A stretch of DNA of 64,000 nt. It comes from Ornithomonoglobus_A sp045649025. Lineage in GTDB: Bacteria; Bacillota; Clostridia; UBA1381. Of the stretch, positions 33,104 to 42,094 are shown piece by piece; the first letter of the stretch is position 1; each line of letters opens with the position of its first letter. Made by a program: the position numbers and the translations under genes. The stretch is taken from the NCBI GenBank assembly GCA_045649025.1, contig JAZRPB010000025.1, positions 1-64,000 of the forward strand, given 5' to 3'. The notes under the pieces were generated by a model, which saw only the letters and a list, made by a program, of their open reading frames with translations, ran no database searches and had not been told where the DNA came from.

Positions 33104-33673
33104 TTGAGCGACCAGGAGCTTATAAAATTATGCAAGCAGGGTGACAGACAGGCATTTAATCAGCTTGTTGAAAAATATCAGGACCGTGTTGTTAATATGG
33201 CATACGGACTTTTATCAAATAAAGAGGATGCATATGATGCTGCACAGGAAACCTTTATAAAGGTGTACAGGTCTATAAATTCATTCGCCGAAAAATCCTC
33301 ATTTAGCACGTGGATATATCGTATTTTATCTAACGTATGTAAGGATATGTTAAGAAAACGTCAACGAACAATCAAGGTTGTAAGCATACACGAGTCAAGT
33401 GATGATAGCGAAAAAATACTCGACATTCCCGACAATAATCCAACACCTGAAGAAGCAACAGAAAAAACAGAGCTGCAAGAAAAAGTTTGGGAAGCACTTG
33501 GCAAATTAAAAGCTGAATATCGTGAGGTTATAGTTTATATAGATATGCAGGGTCTGTCCTACGAAGAGGTGGGAAGTGCACTCGGGTGTCCTGTTGGAAC
33601 AGTTAAATCACGTTTGAATCGTGCACGGGCAGCACTGAAAAAAATTTTATATGAAAACAAGGAACATTTTTGA
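33104..33673 (+). CDS. ECF-type RNA polymerase sigma factor
   Basis: A 189-residue sigma-70 family factor with only regions 2 and 4. Region 2 contains FNQLVEKYQDRVVNMAYGLL, EDAYDAAQETFIKVYRSI and STWIYRILSNVCKDMLRK. Region 4 contains LPAEYREV-type text and the helix-turn-helix LSYEEVGSALGCPVGTVKSR. The start is TTG behind GAGGTGAGG. The next gene encodes a zinc-finger anti-sigma factor, as in SigW/SigE-type pairs. A structured leader copy lies immediately upstream. Confidence 0.93.
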   Translation: MSDQELIKLCKQGDRQAFNQLVEKYQDRVVNMAYGLLSNKEDAYDAAQETFIKVYRSINSFAEKSSFSTWIYRILSNVCKDMLRKRQRTIKVVSIHESSDDSEKILDIPDNNPTPEEATEKTELQEKVWEALGKLKAEYREVIVYIDMQGLSYEEVGSALGCPVGTVKSRLNRARAALKKILYENKEHF

Positions 33674-33722
33674 AAAATGTACGTCTAATAAAGTGAAATA
33701 GTTAAGAAAGGGGGTATATGAT

Positions 33723-34727
33723 ATGGATTGCAAACATTTTGGCATTATGCTCGATGAATATGAAAACCTAACAGCTATGCAAAAAGCAGAGCTTATTGAA
33801 CATACTCAAAGCTGCGAAGAATGCCGCAAGGAATATGAACTTTTCATATCAATGCTTGAAGCAACAAAAACCATTCCCCCAATAAAAGTTGACGATAGTT
33901 TTTTGAAAAATCTCAACACGAGAATTGATAAAGAAATTGTCAACGCTCCTGTACATAGAAATGTTTGGGAGCATATGAAGCTTAACGCACACCGATACAG
34001 TGCAGCAGCAGCTTGTGTTGCATTAATTGCCGTTATTGGTGTAAACAATTCGGATTTATTAAATAAATTTATGAATCCGTACCAAGACCCGCAGGTTGTA
34101 CCAGCTGTGGCAACTGAATCTGAAATAACAAAAGAAGATGATGTTGCAGGGCTTATAATTACTTCTACTATTGAGCCAACACAGTCCCCTAAACCAACCG
34201 AGGCGCCGTTGCCAACAAGTGCAGCAACTCAAACTCCTGCAGTTGTTACAACATCGCCATCTATTGAGGGTTATCGAGTAGTAGTGGCTACACCAAAGCC
34301 AATTCAACAGACACCTGCTGCAACTACTGCACCTGTTGTGACTGCAACACCCGATACAGGTACACCGTTACCCACCCCCACCCCACAAGAAACAAATACT
34401 CAAAATGAACAGAATTATGTTATGCCAGCAAGTAACTATGAGCTTCCTGAAAAGGAAAGAACAAATGGCCAAAACAACAATTTCTCATCAGAGTATAACT
34501 TTGAAAATACATCAAATTTTTTAAAGGTTTCAAGTGCTGATATGGAACGTGTACGCGGTCTTGTGAGAGAGTTTTCAAAAGACAGCAGCGGAGATGTTTA
34601 TCTTGTAAGTGAAGATGACTTAAAACAACTGCTTGCTATTTTGTCAAACGAGGGTATTGAATTTGGCAACTGCTCTTTAGGCAGTGTGGTTGATGGAAAT
34701 ATTGCATTCAAGCTAATTATTTCATAA
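33723..34727 (+). CDS. anti-sigma factor with zinc-finger (ZAS) and extracellular Thr/Pro-rich domain
   Basis: A 334-residue single-pass membrane protein. The N-terminal anti-sigma domain has the Hx3Cx2C signature (H27, C31, C34). One transmembrane helix lies at about 93-107 (SAAAACVALIAVIGV). After it, residues 135-230 are a low-complexity Thr/Pro/Ala linker (TEPTQSPKPTEAPLPT). The C-terminal about 65 residues form a small folded extracellular domain. It starts 50 bases after the ECF sigma gene and should hold that sigma factor at the membrane until an envelope signal arrives. The C-terminal sensor domain is not a family I can name. Confidence 0.85.
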   Translation: MDCKHFGIMLDEYENLTAMQKAELIEHTQSCEECRKEYELFISMLEATKTIPPIKVDDSFLKNLNTRIDKEIVNAPVHRNVWEHMKLNAHRYSAAAACVALIAVIGVNNSDLLNKFMNPYQDPQVVPAVATESEITKEDDVAGLIITSTIEPTQSPKPTEAPLPTSAATQTPAVVTTSPSIEGYRVVVATPKPIQQTPAATTAPVVTATPDTGTPLPTPTPQETNTQNEQNYVMPASNYELPEKERTNGQNNNFSSEYNFENTSNFLKVSSADMERVRGLVREFSKDSSGDVYLVSEDDLKQLLAILSNEGIEFGNCSLGSVVDGNIAFKLIIS

Positions 34728-34759
34728 CATTTAAATAAAAACAGTAAAATTACTTTTTG

Positions 34760-34790
34760 ATATGCACTCGTATTGAGTGCATATTTTTTA
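34760..34790 (+). terminator. terminator after the sigma/anti-sigma operon
   Basis: ATATGCACTC, 5-base loop, GAGTGCATAT, then T5. Confidence 0.8.
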
Positions 34791-34811
34791 TTGTTGTTTT
34801 TTTCAATACTA

Positions 34812-34840
34812 TTGACTTTTTTGCTATATTTTGATAAAAT
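34812..34840 (+). promoter_or_regulatory. sigma-A promoter for iorAB
   Basis: TTGACT-17-TAAAAT, 37 bases before the iorA start. Confidence 0.65.
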
Positions 34841-34876
34841 TATAACAATATACGTTTAATGAAAGGAAGAATATCT

Positions 34877-36610
34877 ATGAAAAAGCTTATGCTTGGAAAT
34901 GAAGCTGTTGCAAGAGGCGCATACGAAGCCGGTGTCAGCGTTGTTTCTTCATATCCGGGTACACCAAGTACCGAAATAACTGAAAACATTGTAAAATACG
35001 AAGATATGTATGTTGAATGGGCACCAAACGAAAAGGTTGCCTGTGAAGTTGCAATAGGAGCATCAATTGCAGGAGCAAGAGCAATGTCGTGTATGAAGCA
35101 CGTTGGCTTAAACGTGATGGCTGACCCTGTTTTTACAGTCAGCTATACAGGCGTAAACGGCGGTCTTGTTTTATGTGTTGCAGATGATCCGGGAATGCAC
35201 TCATCTCAAAACGAACAAGATTCAAGACACTATGCAAAAGCATCAAAAATTGCTATGCTTGAGCCATCAGACAGTGGTGAATGTAAGGATTATACAAAGA
35301 GAGCGTATGAGTTGTCAGAAAAATATGATACTCCCGTATTTATACGTTTATCCACAAGAGTGTCGCACTCACAAAGTCTTGTTGAAGAATGTGAAAAAGA
35401 ACAATACGAATTAAAGGACTACAATAAAAACCCTCAAAAATATGTTATGATGCCCGGTAATGCAATTGGCAGACACGTTGTTGTTGAAGATAGAATCTGT
35501 GCCCTAAAGGCATTAGCAGAAACCGATGAATTTAACACAGTAGAAAACAATGGTTCTAAAATTGGTGTTATTTCTGCAGGTATTTCATACATATATGCAA
35601 AGGAAGCATTAGGAAATAAGGTTGACTATTTAAAGCTTGGTATGGTATATCCCCTGCCAGAAAAGAAAATATTAGACTTTGCAAAAAATTATGATACAGT
35701 ATATGTAATTGAAGAATTAGATCCTGTAATTGAAGAACATTGCAAAGCACTTGGTGTAAATGTTATAGGTAAGGAGAAATTCACTCTTCTTGGCGAATAC
35801 ACACCGTCTATGATTTCAAAGGTGGTTTTGGGAACAGCTGACGCTGTAATTTCAACTCCTGATGAGAGTATTCCTGTTCGTCCACCTGTTATGTGTGCGG
35901 GTTGTCCTCACAGAGGTACATTCTATGTGCTTAAAAAGCTTGGTGTTGTAGTATCCGGTGATATTGGTTGCTACACATTGGGTGCAACTCCTCCCCTTCA
36001 AAGTGTAGATACAACAATTTGTATGGGTGCATCGGTGAGTGCGGCTCACGGTATGGTTAAGGCACGTGGCAAGGATTTTTCAAAGAAGGTTGTTTCAGTA
36101 ATAGGCGATTCAACATTTATGCACAGCGGTATCACAGGTCTTGTTGATATGGTATACAACAAAGGCAATAACACCGTGTTAATTCTTGATAACTCTATCA
36201 CAGGTATGACAGGTCATCAGGATAATCCAACAACAGGTTATACAATTCGCGGCGAAGAAACAAAACAGGTAAATCTTATAACACTATGCAAGGCTGTTGG
36301 CGTTGAAAGAGTTGTTGTTGCAGACCCGTTTGATGTTAAAAACTTCGAGAAGGTTGTTAAAGAAGAGCTTGAAGCTGATGAGGTTTCTGTTATTATTGCT
36401 CAAAGACCTTGTGCGTTGTTAAAGAGCGTGAAATACAGCGGTCATTGCACAATCACAGAGGATTGTAAGAAGTGTAAAATGTGCTTAAAGTTAGGATGTC
36501 CGGCAATTTCATTTGACGGCGAAAATATAAAAATAGATACAACACAATGTAACGGATGCGGCCTATGTACAAATGTATGTCCGTTCGGTGCAATCAAAAA
36601 GGAGGACTGA
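34877..36610 (+). CDS. iorA: indolepyruvate:ferredoxin oxidoreductase alpha subunit
   Basis: A 577-residue TPP-dependent subunit that with IorB oxidatively decarboxylates aryl-pyruvates (from Trp, Phe, Tyr) to aryl-acetyl-CoA, reducing ferredoxin. Features: N-terminal pyrimidine-binding domain (SSYPGTPSTEITENI), the CAGCPHRGTFYVLK region, the TPP-binding segment GDSTFMHSGI...DNSITGMTG, and two C-terminal [4Fe-4S] ferredoxin motifs (CKKCKMCLKLGC and CNGCGLCTNVCPFG). The start at 34877 follows AAAGGAAG; the upstream ATG at 34859 overlaps that region. It supports amino acid fermentation or reductive reverse synthesis. Confidence 0.96.
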   Translation: MKKLMLGNEAVARGAYEAGVSVVSSYPGTPSTEITENIVKYEDMYVEWAPNEKVACEVAIGASIAGARAMSCMKHVGLNVMADPVFTVSYTGVNGGLVLCVADDPGMHSSQNEQDSRHYAKASKIAMLEPSDSGECKDYTKRAYELSEKYDTPVFIRLSTRVSHSQSLVEECEKEQYELKDYNKNPQKYVMMPGNAIGRHVVVEDRICALKALAETDEFNTVENNGSKIGVISAGISYIYAKEALGNKVDYLKLGMVYPLPEKKILDFAKNYDTVYVIEELDPVIEEHCKALGVNVIGKEKFTLLGEYTPSMISKVVLGTADAVISTPDESIPVRPPVMCAGCPHRGTFYVLKKLGVVVSGDIGCYTLGATPPLQSVDTTICMGASVSAAHGMVKARGKDFSKKVVSVIGDSTFMHSGITGLVDMVYNKGNNTVLILDNSITGMTGHQDNPTTGYTIRGEETKQVNLITLCKAVGVERVVVADPFDVKNFEKVVKEELEADEVSVIIAQRPCALLKSVKYSGHCTITEDCKKCKMCLKLGCPAISFDGENIKIDTTQCNGCGLCTNVCPFGAIKKED

Positions 36611-37182
36611 TGTCGATGAATATTATGATAGTAGGCGTAGGCGGTCAGGGCACTCTCCTTGCAAGCAGAATTTTGGGAAAGGTTGCAATTAAAGAGGGCT
36701 TTGATGTCAAGGTTAGCGAGGTTCATGGAATGAGCCAAAGAGGCGGAAGCGTTGTAACATATGTAAAGTATGGAGAAAAGGTTTATTCCCCAATTATTGA
36801 CAAGGGCGAGGCAGATTTAATTCTTGCATTTGAGCAGCTTGAAGCTTATAGAGCAATGCCGTTTTTACATAAAGACGGCAAAATGATTGCAAACACACAG
36901 CAAATGAACCCAATGCCTGTTATAACAGGTGCTGCAAAATATCCTGAAAATATAATACAAAAGCTACAATCAAAAATAAACCTTATTGCAGTTGATGCAC
37001 TTTCACTTGCAAAGGAAGCAGGAAACATAAAAGCAGTAAACGTTGTATTAATCGGCGTTTTGGCAAAAACTATGTCGATTGATAAGAGTGTGTGGGTTGA
37101 TGTTTTAAAAGAAACTGTACCGCCAAAGTTCCTTGATGTAAATATTAAGGCTTTTGATTTAGGATATAATTTCGAGATTTAA
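36610..37182 (+). CDS. iorB: indolepyruvate:ferredoxin oxidoreductase beta subunit
   Basis: A 190-residue gamma-domain (POR-gamma-like) subunit with VGVGGQGTLLASRILGKVA, then KVSEVHGMSQRGGSVVTYV, typical of IorB. Its ATG overlaps the iorA stop (TGATG), with GGAGG four bases before it. A second ATG at 36616 is ten bases from that site and is an equally possible start. It forms an alpha2-beta2 enzyme with IorA. Confidence 0.95.
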   Translation: MSMNIMIVGVGGQGTLLASRILGKVAIKEGFDVKVSEVHGMSQRGGSVVTYVKYGEKVYSPIIDKGEADLILAFEQLEAYRAMPFLHKDGKMIANTQQMNPMPVITGAAKYPENIIQKLQSKINLIAVDALSLAKEAGNIKAVNVVLIGVLAKTMSIDKSVWVDVLKETVPPKFLDVNIKAFDLGYNFEI

Positions 37183-37188
37183 ATATTA

Positions 37189-37217
37189 TATGCACCCTGT
37201 TAAATACAGGGTGCATA
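37189..37217. terminator. hairpin between iorB and rdgB
   Basis: Arms TATGCACCCTGT and ACAGGGTGCATA form a strong stem but no T-run follows closely. It is a possible rho-independent terminator variant or mRNA processing/stability hairpin. Confidence 0.4.
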
Positions 37218-37259
37218 CCAATTTTATATATGCAGAGTTTTGCAGAAAGGCTATTAATA

Positions 37260-37850
37260 ATGAAAATTATAGTTGCTACAAAAAATCGCGGCAAGGTAAA
37301 AGAAATTAGCAAAATTTTTGCCGACCTGAATATAGACGTTATCACACAGGAGGAAGCACATATAAATATAGATGTGGAAGAAACAGGTGATACATTTGAA
37401 AAAAATGCACTCATAAAGGCAAAAGCCGTTTCTATGCTTTGTGATGATATTGTTATTGCAGACGACAGCGGCTTATGTGTTGATGCTTTAGACGGTAGAC
37501 CCGGTGTTTACAGTGCCAGATATGCAGGTCCCGATGCAAGCGATTTAGATAGAATAAATAAGCTTTTAGACGAATTAAAAACCGAAGAAAACAGAAACGC
37601 AAAATTTATGTGTTGTGTTGCACTTGTTTTGCCAGACGGCCGTGAATTTACAGCCACAGGAGAAGTACACGGCAAAATTTTGGATGCTCCTGAAGGTGAA
37701 AACGGTTTTGGATATGACCCTGTATTTTTCTGTGATAAGCTTCAAAAAACATTTGCAGTTGCAACTGCTGAAGAGAAAAATGCAATAAGCCACAGAGGCA
37801 GAGCGTTACGGGCTATGTATGAAAAAGTTAGAGAGCTTGATATATTTTAA
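37260..37850 (+). CDS. rdgB: XTP/dITP pyrophosphatase (RdgB/HAM1)
   Basis: A 196-residue house-cleaning NTPase hydrolysing non-canonical purine triphosphates. Motifs: IIVATKNRGKVKEISKIF, FEKNALIKAKAV, IADDSGLCVDALDGRPGVYSARYAG split over the active site, NGFGYDPVFF, and ISHRGRALRAM. The start at 37260 follows AGAAAGG. Confidence 0.95.
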   Translation: MKIIVATKNRGKVKEISKIFADLNIDVITQEEAHINIDVEETGDTFEKNALIKAKAVSMLCDDIVIADDSGLCVDALDGRPGVYSARYAGPDASDLDRINKLLDELKTEENRNAKFMCCVALVLPDGREFTATGEVHGKILDAPEGENGFGYDPVFFCDKLQKTFAVATAEEKNAISHRGRALRAMYEKVRELDIF

Positions 37851-37872
37851 ATAACATAATTTCAAAATATAC

Positions 37873-37906
37873 GCCTTATCAGCTCACGATAAGGCATAAA
37901 TTTTCA
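37873..37906 (+). terminator. weak terminator after rdgB
   Basis: GCCTTATC, 7-base loop, GATAAGGC, then an AT-rich tail with a short T-run. Confidence 0.45.
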
Positions 37907-37931
37907 TAGAATTACTGTGGGCAGAAAGGCA

Positions 37932-38480
37932 ATGAAGATTAAAATGCTATCAGACGTATTTTTAGAGTATTTAATAAAACGTGAAAAAGATAAGAGAGAC
38001 TACCTTATTACTGCAGCCATAATTTTAGGTGCATTAATTGTGTCGGTTACCGTATTCATTTTAGGAATGGGTTTTTTACCTGTATTTTCAGGAATTTGGT
38101 TTTTGTTATTTGCTATAATATGGTACTTTACATATATATTCATATCATTACAGGGTGTTGAATTTGAATATATATTAACAAACAGTGATTTTGATATTGA
38201 TAAAATTGCTGCAAAACGAAAAAGAACACGTGTTACAAGCTTCAACTTCAAAAATGTCGAAATTGTTGCTAATATAAACGACACCAAGCACAACAGTCTG
38301 TATCTTAACAACAATTTGAAAGTTCTTGACTTTACATCTAATTCACAATATAAAGATAATGTGTATTTCATTATAATAACAATTGATTGCGAGCGTGTAA
38401 TGATATTAATAGAACCAACAGCAAGAATGCTCGAAAATATCTATAAATTTAATCCAAATAATGTATTTATACAGGAATAA
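37932..38480 (+). CDS. DUF6106-like membrane protein
   Basis: A 182-residue protein with two adjacent transmembrane helices (about residues 27-70, ILGALIVSVTVFILGMGFLP and WFLLFAIIWYFTYIF). A soluble domain of mixed beta character follows, containing FEYILTNSDFDIDKI and KRKRTRVTSF. This resembles the uncharacterised DUF6106 family frequently seen beside rdgB or nnr in Clostridia. The ATG is only two bases from AGAAAGG; another ATG at 37944 is possible. The 3' end abuts nnr. Confidence 0.55.
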   Translation: MKIKMLSDVFLEYLIKREKDKRDYLITAAIILGALIVSVTVFILGMGFLPVFSGIWFLLFAIIWYFTYIFISLQGVEFEYILTNSDFDIDKIAAKRKRTRVTSFNFKNVEIVANINDTKHNSLYLNNNLKVLDFTSNSQYKDNVYFIIITIDCERVMILIEPTARMLENIYKFNPNNVFIQE

Positions 38481-38484
38481 GGCT

Positions 38485-40041
38485 ATGAAAAGAAATATAA
38501 AGGCTTGTTATGCGAGTCAAATGCGTAGTATAGATGAAAATGCAATGAAAGTATGCGGTATACCTGGTGTTGTTTTAATGGAAAACGCCGCAATTGCGTG
38601 TTTTAACGAAATAAAAAACACACTTGGCGTAATTGAAAACAAGAAAATATCTGTTTTCTGCGGCAAGGGTAACAATGGCGGCGACGGCTTTGCAATTGCA
38701 AGACATTTAATAAATAACAACGCAGATGTAACCATATACCTCGTTTGCGGCGATACCTTCAAGGGCGATGCATTAATCAACTTTGAAATAATACGCAATA
38801 TGGGTGCAAAAATTATTACAATTGACGAAAACTATGATTTTTCATCGACTCTCCCCCTTTGCGATATGGTGGTTGACGCGATATTTGGCACAGGAATAAG
38901 TGGTAATTTAGATACAAACTACGTTAAAATTATAAATGAAATAAATAAATATTCTAAATACACATTATCGGTAGACATTCCAAGCGGAATTAACGCTGAC
39001 ACAGGCGAGATTTGTTCTGCCTGTATAAATGCAGATAAAACTGTTACATTTGCACACTACAAACTTGGTTTGCTAATGTATCCTGGTGCTGACTATGTTG
39101 GAGAAATAAAGTGTGTTGATATATCAATACCCGAATATATAACAAATTCCGTTGATGCAAATATAACTGTAATTGACAATAATTTATTCACAGACAATAT
39201 GCCAAAAAGAAGGCGTAATTCTCAAAAAGGCGATTATGGCAAGCTGCTTATTGTTGCCGCCTCACGCGGTATGACAGGTGCTGCGTATCTTGCTTCACAA
39301 TCATCTATGCTTTGCGGAAGCGGTCTTGTTACATTGGCAGTTCCCGATTGCGTGAATGATATTTTAGAGGTAAAAACAACAGAAAGTATGACTATGCCGT
39401 TAAAGTCAGACAACGGTCATATTTCATACGAAGCAATTAATGAAATTTTAGAAAAAGCAAAAAATTGCGATGCAATATTAGTAGGTCCAGGGTTAGGATT
39501 GAGTGATGATGTTAAAAAGACAGTTGAAGAATTGGTTTTAAAATCCACAATTCCTTTAATACTTGATGCCGATGCCATAAATTGTGTTGCAAAAAATACA
39601 GATATATTAAATAAATCCAAATGTGATATAATTCTTACTCCACATACTGTTGAATTTTCAAGGCTTACAGGATTGAGCATTGATGAAATCGAAAAAAACA
39701 GAATAAGCACATCAGTTGAATTTGCAAAAAAATATGGTGTAACACTAATTTTAAAAGGATCTCGTACAATTGTAACCTCACCCGACGGTATGCAATATAT
39801 TAATATTACAGGCAATCCAGGCTTATCAACAGGCGGAAGCGGTGATGTTCTTTCGGGAATTGTTGCATCATTCATTGCACGAGGCATAAATCATTTAAAA
39901 GCATGTGCTATGGCAGTGTATCTTCACGGCGTAAGTGGTGATATTGCAAGCGATATTTTAGGTGAGGAAAGTGTTATTGCCACAGAGCTTTTAAATTGTA
40001 TACCAAAGGCATATAACCAAATATTACAGCTGGAAAAATAA
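38485..40041 (+). CDS. nnr: bifunctional NAD(P)H-hydrate epimerase/dehydratase
   Basis: A 518-residue fusion repairing damaged NAD(P)H hydrates. The N-terminal YjeF_N epimerase domain (about 1-215) has MRSIDENAMKVCGIPGVVLM and GKGNNGGDGFAIARHL. The C-terminal ribokinase-like dehydratase has GDYGKLLIVAASRGMTGAA, VGPGLGLSDD and GNPGLSTGGSGDVLSGIVA. It is followed by alr, a classical Firmicutes order. Confidence 0.94.
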   Translation: MKRNIKACYASQMRSIDENAMKVCGIPGVVLMENAAIACFNEIKNTLGVIENKKISVFCGKGNNGGDGFAIARHLINNNADVTIYLVCGDTFKGDALINFEIIRNMGAKIITIDENYDFSSTLPLCDMVVDAIFGTGISGNLDTNYVKIINEINKYSKYTLSVDIPSGINADTGEICSACINADKTVTFAHYKLGLLMYPGADYVGEIKCVDISIPEYITNSVDANITVIDNNLFTDNMPKRRRNSQKGDYGKLLIVAASRGMTGAAYLASQSSMLCGSGLVTLAVPDCVNDILEVKTTESMTMPLKSDNGHISYEAINEILEKAKNCDAILVGPGLGLSDDVKKTVEELVLKSTIPLILDADAINCVAKNTDILNKSKCDIILTPHTVEFSRLTGLSIDEIEKNRISTSVEFAKKYGVTLILKGSRTIVTSPDGMQYINITGNPGLSTGGSGDVLSGIVASFIARGINHLKACAMAVYLHGVSGDIASDILGEESVIATELLNCIPKAYNQILQLEK

Positions 40042-40063
40042 AAGAAAGTGTGTTATTATATAT

Positions 40064-41233
40064 ATGAAAAACAAAAAATTTCGCGCGTGGGCAGAAATTG
40101 ATATTGACGCAGCGGCAAAGAATATACAAAATGTAAGAGCCATAACAAATAAAAATGCTCAAATTATGGCAACTGTTAAAGCAGACGCATACGGACACGG
40201 TTTTTTAGAGATGTCTAAAATCTTTTTAGAAAACGGTGCAGACCGTCTTGCTGTGGCAACTCTCGACGAAGCAATACAATTGCGACGTGAGGGTATTGAT
40301 GTTCCTATAATGATACTTGGTGCATCGGACAGTGATGATGCCAAAGATATTATTAATTACGATATTATAAGCACTGTATTTGATTATGAATTTGCAAAAG
40401 TGCTTTCTGATGTTGCAGTTAAATTAAAAAAACAGGCAAAAATTCATATTAAACTTGATACAGGTATGACACGCATAGGCTTTGTTGTAACCGAAGATAA
40501 TGCTGCAGTAGTTAATGAAATATTAAATGTTGCTTCACTTCCCAACATATACACCGAGGGTATATTCTCTCATTTATCAACCTCTGATGAGGCAAATTCC
40601 GACTATACTAAAATGCAGTTTGAACGTTTTATGAATATTGTTGATGAACTAAAAACAAAGGGACTTAACATTCCAATTAAACATATATGCAACAGTGCTG
40701 CAATTATGATGTATCCCGAAATGCATCTTGATATGGTCAGACCAGGTATTATTTTATATGGACTATACCCCTCTGATGAGGTCAACAAAGCCAAATTACC
40801 GCTAAAGCGTGTTATGACGCTAAAATCTCACATTACAATGATAAAAGAAGTTGAAGCCGGCAGAGGTGTAAGCTACGGAAAAGAGTACATAACCGACCAT
40901 ACAACACGAATTGCTACTGTTTCAATCGGTTATGCAGACGGATATATAAGAAAATATGCAGAAAATGGTACTGTTTTATTGGAAAGCGGTGAAATTGCTC
41001 CCATTATCGGAAGAATTTGTATGGACCAATGTATGATTGACGTAACAAATGTCCATAATATTCATAAGGGTGATGAAGTAATCCTTTTTGGTAATGAAAG
41101 CATAACAACCGACGTTGTTGCAAAAAAACTTGGTACTATTAATTATGAAATTACCTGTATGGTTTCTAAACGTATTCCGAGAGTTTATATTAAAAACGAA
41201 AGGACGGTGAAAACACTGAACTATCTTGTATAG
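40064..41233 (+). CDS. alr: alanine racemase
   Basis: A 389-residue PLP enzyme making D-alanine for peptidoglycan. The PLP lysine is in TVKADAYGHG, followed by LDTGMTRIGF, CNSAAIMMYPEMHLDMVRPG and the catalytic Tyr in AGRGVSYGKEY. Location directly before mazEF matches the conserved alr-ndoAI-ndoA arrangement of Bacillus. Confidence 0.96.
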   Translation: MKNKKFRAWAEIDIDAAAKNIQNVRAITNKNAQIMATVKADAYGHGFLEMSKIFLENGADRLAVATLDEAIQLRREGIDVPIMILGASDSDDAKDIINYDIISTVFDYEFAKVLSDVAVKLKKQAKIHIKLDTGMTRIGFVVTEDNAAVVNEILNVASLPNIYTEGIFSHLSTSDEANSDYTKMQFERFMNIVDELKTKGLNIPIKHICNSAAIMMYPEMHLDMVRPGIILYGLYPSDEVNKAKLPLKRVMTLKSHITMIKEVEAGRGVSYGKEYITDHTTRIATVSIGYADGYIRKYAENGTVLLESGEIAPIIGRICMDQCMIDVTNVHNIHKGDEVILFGNESITTDVVAKKLGTINYEITCMVSKRIPRVYIKNERTVKTLNYLV

Positions 41234-41266
41234 TTTAAAGGAAGACCAGAAAGGAGCCTGATTGCT

Positions 41267-41425
41267 TTGTCACAAAACAAAAAAGATAACTTGGAGTTGC
41301 AAAAGAAACTCGAAAACGGTTATAAGGAAATGGCGGAAATAAATCTTGAATTAGCACAAATATGTTTTGAAGCTGACAATGATTGTTTGAAGCATTGCGA
41401 AGAAAAACTGACGGAGTGTGAGTAA
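41267..41425 (+). CDS. MazE-like antitoxin (short, TTG start)
   Basis: A 52-residue acidic, helical protein with a TTG start behind AAAGGAG (about 12 bases). It contains NLELQKKLENGYKEMAEINL and a Cys/Glu-rich tail ending KHCEEKLTECE. Its position between alr and mazF and its size identify it as the cognate antitoxin (EndoAI/MazE-type). The sequence shows only the C-terminal toxin-wrapping-like helices. No clear ribbon-helix-helix DNA-binding part is visible, so autorepression is doubtful. Confidence 0.7.
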   Translation: MSQNKKDNLELQKKLENGYKEMAEINLELAQICFEADNDCLKHCEEKLTECE

Positions 41426-41428
41426 ATT

Positions 41429-41779
41429 GTGATAGTAAAACGAGGAGATATTTATTACGCTGATTTAAGTCCCGTTGTAGGTAGTGAACAAGGCGGTATA
41501 CGGCCTGTGCTAATAATTCAAAACGACATAGGCAATAAATACAGTCCCACTGTGATAGCAGCTGCAATCACAAGTCGGATAAATAAAGCTAAAATGCCTA
41601 CACATATTGAGCTTTGTGCCAAGGAATACGGACTTAATAAGGATTCTGTGATATTATTGGAGCAAATCAGGACAATAGATAAAAAACGATTAAGAGAAAA
41701 AATTGGTTGCCTGGACAATGAGCTTATGAATGAAGTAAATGATGCTTTGTCTGTAAGCTTTGGTCTGGGCGATTGTTAA
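41429..41779 (+). CDS. mazF: MazF/PemK-family mRNA interferase toxin
   Basis: A 116-residue ribosome-independent endoribonuclease (EndoA type). Typical motifs: VKRGDIYYADLSPVVGSEQG, GIRPVLIIQND, PTVIAAAITSRI and ILLEQIRTIDKKRL. The GTG start is three bases after the antitoxin stop, so they are coupled. By family knowledge it cleaves mRNA at a short UACAU-like site; specificity here is unknown. Confidence 0.93.
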   Translation: MIVKRGDIYYADLSPVVGSEQGGIRPVLIIQNDIGNKYSPTVIAAAITSRINKAKMPTHIELCAKEYGLNKDSVILLEQIRTIDKKRLREKIGCLDNELMNEVNDALSVSFGLGDC

Positions 41780-41802
41780 TATTAAATTTAAAGTACATTA
41801 GT

Positions 41803-41834
41803 AATCCGCAGGTGCAATACTTGCGGATTTTTTT
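41803..41834 (+). terminator. terminator after mazF
   Basis: AATCCGCA and TGCGGATT arms followed by seven T. Confidence 0.85.
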
Positions 41835-41858
41835 ATGCAAAAATATACAAAATATGTA

Positions 41859-41887
41859 TTGAAAAAAAATATGATATGTGATATAAT
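41859..41887 (+). promoter_or_regulatory. sigma-A promoter of leader copy B
   Basis: TTGAAA-17-TATAAT at the left edge of leader copy B, the same register as copy A's promoter. Confidence 0.7.
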
Positions 41888-42051
41888 TGACACATACAGA
41901 ATTTTATTTTATAAAATTCACAAGAGCTTACGCTCTTGTGTACTCTTTCGAGTACTGTGTCAATTGACGGCGTCGCAAAAATGCTCTTGCAAGCAATCAT
42001 TTTTACTCCTGGTAAAATAATTTTGCGGCATCAGAATTGTGCACTGATTAT
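41879..42051 (+). ncRNA. duplicated structured leader, copy B
   Basis: Second copy of the 173-base element at 32906-33078. All four hairpins and the outer TTGACACA/TGTGTCAA pairing are kept. Two stems carry double compensatory changes relative to copy A (GTGCTC/GAGCAC versus GTACTC/GAGTAC, and ATC/GAT versus ATG/CAT). One stem is extended (CAAGAGC/GCTCTTG). The long stretch TGTGTCAATTGACGGCGTCG and the stretch CTCCTGGTAAAAT are invariant. It lies 43 bases before the TTG start of a small membrane protein gene, which is followed by valS. Confidence 0.6.
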
Positions 42052-42094
42052 ATAATTTTAATTGAGATATTATATATTTGAAGGAGGGATTAGC

